DNA from: Acidimicrobiia bacterium
GTDB taxonomy: Bacteria; Actinomycetota; Acidimicrobiia; IMCC26256; DASPTH01
Length of the DNA stretch: 35,418 nucleotides
Direction: 5' to 3'
Assembly: GCA_040880805.1 (NCBI GenBank)
Contig: JBBDHW010000067.1
Coordinates: forward strand, 1-35,418
In this document: positions 31,993 to 35,418 of the stretch, one piece after another
Layout: every line of letters starts with the position of its first letter
Position numbering within the stretch: position 1 is the stretch's first letter
Position numbers and translations under genes: made by a program
Notes under the pieces: model-generated
Seen by the model: the letters and a program-made list of their open reading frames with translations, nothing else
What the model was told of the DNA's origin: nothing
The model's database searches: none

Positions 31993-32000
31993 GGTGCGAA

Positions 32001-33652
<1,652 letters not shown>

Positions 33653-33653
33653 G

Positions 33654-33739
33654 CGAACGGAGCGAATGGAGCGAGCGCAAGCAATCCGGTTATTCCGGCG
33701 AGCAGCGAGCGGAAGTAGCGAAGTGGGAGCGGAAGAGAA
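33654..33739. repeat. Diverged REP-like repeat between pyrB and pyrC
   Basis: The core 33669-33712 (GAGCGAGCG, then CCGGTTATTCCGG as a hairpin, then CGAGCAGCGAGCG) lines up with the repeat at 18903-19004; both arms changed while the hairpin was kept. Flanking motifs GAGCGAACGGAGCGA (33653-33667) and TAGCGAAGTG also occur near 18865-18895. The end of this stretch supplies GGAAGAG, the likely ribosome binding site of pyrC. Confidence 0.6.
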
Positions 33740-35026
33740 GTGACGGAGCTGGTCATTCGCGGCGGGCGCGTGGTCGACCACGACGGCGAACGCGTGGCGG
33801 ATGTGCTGGTGCGCGGCGGTCACGTCGTCGAGGTTGGCACCGGTCTCACCGGCGACGAGACGCTCGACGCGTCGGGCTGCATCGTGGCGCCCGGCCTCGT
33901 CGATCTCCACGTGCACCTGCGCGAACCGGGCATGGAGGAAGCGGAGACCGTCGAGACCGGCGCGCGCGCCGCCGCCCTCGGTGGCTTCACCGCGGTCGTC
34001 GCGATGCCCAACACCGAACCCGCGCTCGACGATCCCGCCATCGTCGCATCGGTGCTCGCGGCGGGGGTGCGCGCCGCGTGCGACGTGGTCTCGTCGGGCT
34101 GCATCACGAAGGGCCGCGCCGGAGAGACGCTCGCGCCCATGGGCGAGTTGCACGGCCTCGGGGTGCGGATCTTCACCGACGACGGCGCGTGCGTCGCCGA
34201 CGCGGGCGTGATGCGGCACGCGCTCGAGTACTCGCTCGCGTTGCCGGGCGCGGTTATCGCGCAACACGCGGAAGATGCCGGGCTCGCGGGAGGTGGATCG
34301 ATGCACGAGGGTGCCTGGTCGAGCCGCCTCGGCATCCCGGGCCGGCCCGCCGCCGCCGAAGACATCATCGTCGCCCGCGACCTGATCCTCGCCGAGCTCA
34401 CGGGTGCGCGTGTGCACTTCCTGCACCTGTCAACGGCCGGCGCGGTCGAGTTGGTGCGCGCCGCGAAGGCTCGCGGCCTCGCGGTCACTGCCGAGGCCGC
34501 GCCGCACCACTTCACCCTCACCGACGAGTGCTGCGCGAGCTTCGACCCGGTGTTCAAGGTGCATCCGCCGCTGCGTACCCACGCCGACGTCGAGGCGATC
34601 AAACGCGGACTCGCCGACGGCACCATCGACGCCATCGCCACCGATCACGCGCCGCACCCGGTGGAGCAGAAGGAGCGGCCGTTCGAGGAGGCACCCCCGG
34701 GGATGCTCGGCCTCGAGACGTCTTTCGCGCTCACGCTCACCGAGCTCGTCGAACCGGGTGTGCTGTCGCTCGTCGACGCTTTCGCGCTCCTCTCGTGGCG
34801 CCCCGCCGCGATCGCAGGGCTCGCGCATCACGGGCAGCCGATCACACCCGGCGCCGTCGCCAACCTCTGCGTCATCGACCCTGCCGTCACCTGGGAGGTC
34901 GACCCGCTGCGCCTCGCCAGCAAGGCCCGCAACACGCCCTTCGCCGGCCGCAAGCTCACCGGCCGCGTGCGCCACACCATCCTGCGCGGCGATCCCGTCG
35001 TCGTCGACGGCGAGGCCCGGCGATGA
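33740..35026 (+). CDS. pyrC: Dihydroorotase
   Basis: This cyclises carbamoyl-aspartate to dihydroorotate, the third step of pyrimidine synthesis. The product is 428 residues, the class I (long) type. The zinc-binding HxH is at 57-59 ([10 protein letters not shown]), followed by [70 protein letters not shown] and the catalytic Asp in [15 protein letters not shown] 33740 follows the repeat region. The stop overlaps carA (ATGA). Confidence 0.95.
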   Translation: MTELVIRGGRVVDHDGERVADVLVRGGHVVEVGTGLTGDETLDASGCIVAPGLVDLHVHLREPGMEEAETVETGARAAALGGFTAVVAMPNTEPALDDPAIVASVLAAGVRAACDVVSSGCITKGRAGETLAPMGELHGLGVRIFTDDGACVADAGVMRHALEYSLALPGAVIAQHAEDAGLAGGGSMHEGAWSSRLGIPGRPAAAEDIIVARDLILAELTGARVHFLHLSTAGAVELVRAAKARGLAVTAEAAPHHFTLTDECCASFDPVFKVHPPLRTHADVEAIKRGLADGTIDAIATDHAPHPVEQKERPFEEAPPGMLGLETSFALTLTELVEPGVLSLVDAFALLSWRPAAIAGLAHHGQPITPGAVANLCVIDPAVTWEVDPLRLASKARNTPFAGRKLTGRVRHTILRGDPVVVDGEARR

Positions 35027-35418
35027 CGCGTCGCGAAGCGGTCCTCGTCTTGGCTGACGGCGCCGAGTTCGAGGGCGAGGCGATCGGCGCCGACGTGCCC
35101 GTGACGACCGGGGAGGTCGTGTTCAACACCGCAATGTCGGGCTATCAGGAGATCCTCACCGACCCGTCGTACTCGGGACAGGTCATCATCTTCACCTACC
35201 CGCACATCGGCAACTACGGCGTCAACGCCGAAGACGACGAGAGCCGCCGCCCGTTCTGCTCCGGCATCATCGTGCGCGATCTCGCGCGCCGCCCCAGCAA
35301 CTGGCGCGCCGAGCGAACGCTCGACGACCTGCTCCGCGAGCACGGCGTGCCCGGCATCGCCGGCATCGACACGCGGCGGCTCACACGCCACCTCCGTGAC
35401 GAGGGCGCGTTGCCCGGC
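35023..35418 (+). CDS. carA: Carbamoyl-phosphate synthase small subunit (partial, N-terminal part)
   Basis: 132 codons are visible from ATG 35023 to the window edge. The opening [58 protein letters not shown] and [22 protein letters not shown] are the conserved N-terminal domain of CarA. The glutaminase domain lies beyond the window. The start overlaps the pyrC stop by four bases, so it continues the pyr operon. CarA releases ammonia from glutamine for carbamoyl phosphate synthesis. Confidence 0.95.
   Translation, partial: MTRREAVLVLADGAEFEGEAIGADVPVTTGEVVFNTAMSGYQEILTDPSYSGQVIIFTYPHIGNYGVNAEDDESRRPFCSGIIVRDLARRPSNWRAERTLDDLLREHGVPGIAGIDTRRLTRHLRDEGALPG

Overview
The window is a very GC-rich chromosomal segment from an actinobacterium (Actinomycetota). 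The gene order hisS-aspS-rarA-alaS-ruvX-mltG-aroE-aroC-aroK-aroB-aroQ-pepP-efp-nusB, followed further on by pyrR-pyrB-pyrC-carA, is the conserved actinobacterial arrangement. Frequent GTG and TTG starts, leaderless-type promoters (TANNNT box 6 to 8 bases before the start codon) and a PyrR-type RNA motif before pyrR fit this. A deep-branching group such as Acidimicrobiia is a guess from gene content only.

Layout. 1-2140: the start of a LuxR-type/TPR regulator running off the left edge, a decayed cupin fragment, a hypothetical protein of 166 residues and a frameshifted small membrane protein. 2142-3971: a large alpha/beta hydrolase. 3996-7051: hisS-aspS, closed by a hairpin that also faces a convergent ECF sigma factor/membrane protein pair (7128-8173). 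8269-10189: rarA with two small membrane proteins. 10343-16016: alaS-ruvX-mltG-aroE-prepilin peptidase, mostly joined by 4-base start/stop overlaps. 16087-21535: aroC-aroK-aroB-aroQ-pepP-efp-nusB. 21586-22370: clpS with its usual DUF2017 partner. 22388-31927: a block of accessory genes on both strands (SDR dehydrogenase, DUF5925/AAA ATPase, PYROXD2-like flavoprotein, acetoacetyl-CoA synthetase, a broken CoxL-type gene, an FtsX-type permease and a SnoaL-like protein). 32043-35418: pyrR-pyrB-pyrC-carA, where carA runs off the right edge.

How the genes work together. The core supplies aminoacyl-tRNA synthesis (His, Asp, Ala), the shikimate pathway (aroB, aroQ, aroE, aroK, aroC), translation elongation and rRNA antitermination (efp, nusB), N-degron proteolysis (clpS), replication maintenance (rarA, ruvX), peptidoglycan termination (mltG) and the first steps of pyrimidine synthesis. 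The accessory block looks catabolic (ketone body or acyl activation, oxidoreductases) and shows gene decay.

Non-gene structure. The most notable items are a family of REP-like hairpin repeats (18903-19004, 23236-23281, half a copy at 26140-26161, a diverged copy near 33669-33712), a PyrR-binding hairpin at the predicted 5' end of the pyr mRNA that also overlaps the ribosome binding site, and three separate short tandem repeats with 15-base units (nusB end, AAA gene, pyrR tail). I saw no CRISPR array, tRNA, rRNA, transposase, phage gene or recognisable defence system. I do not think the window holds a complete undescribed system; the repeat family is the best candidate for something not previously described.
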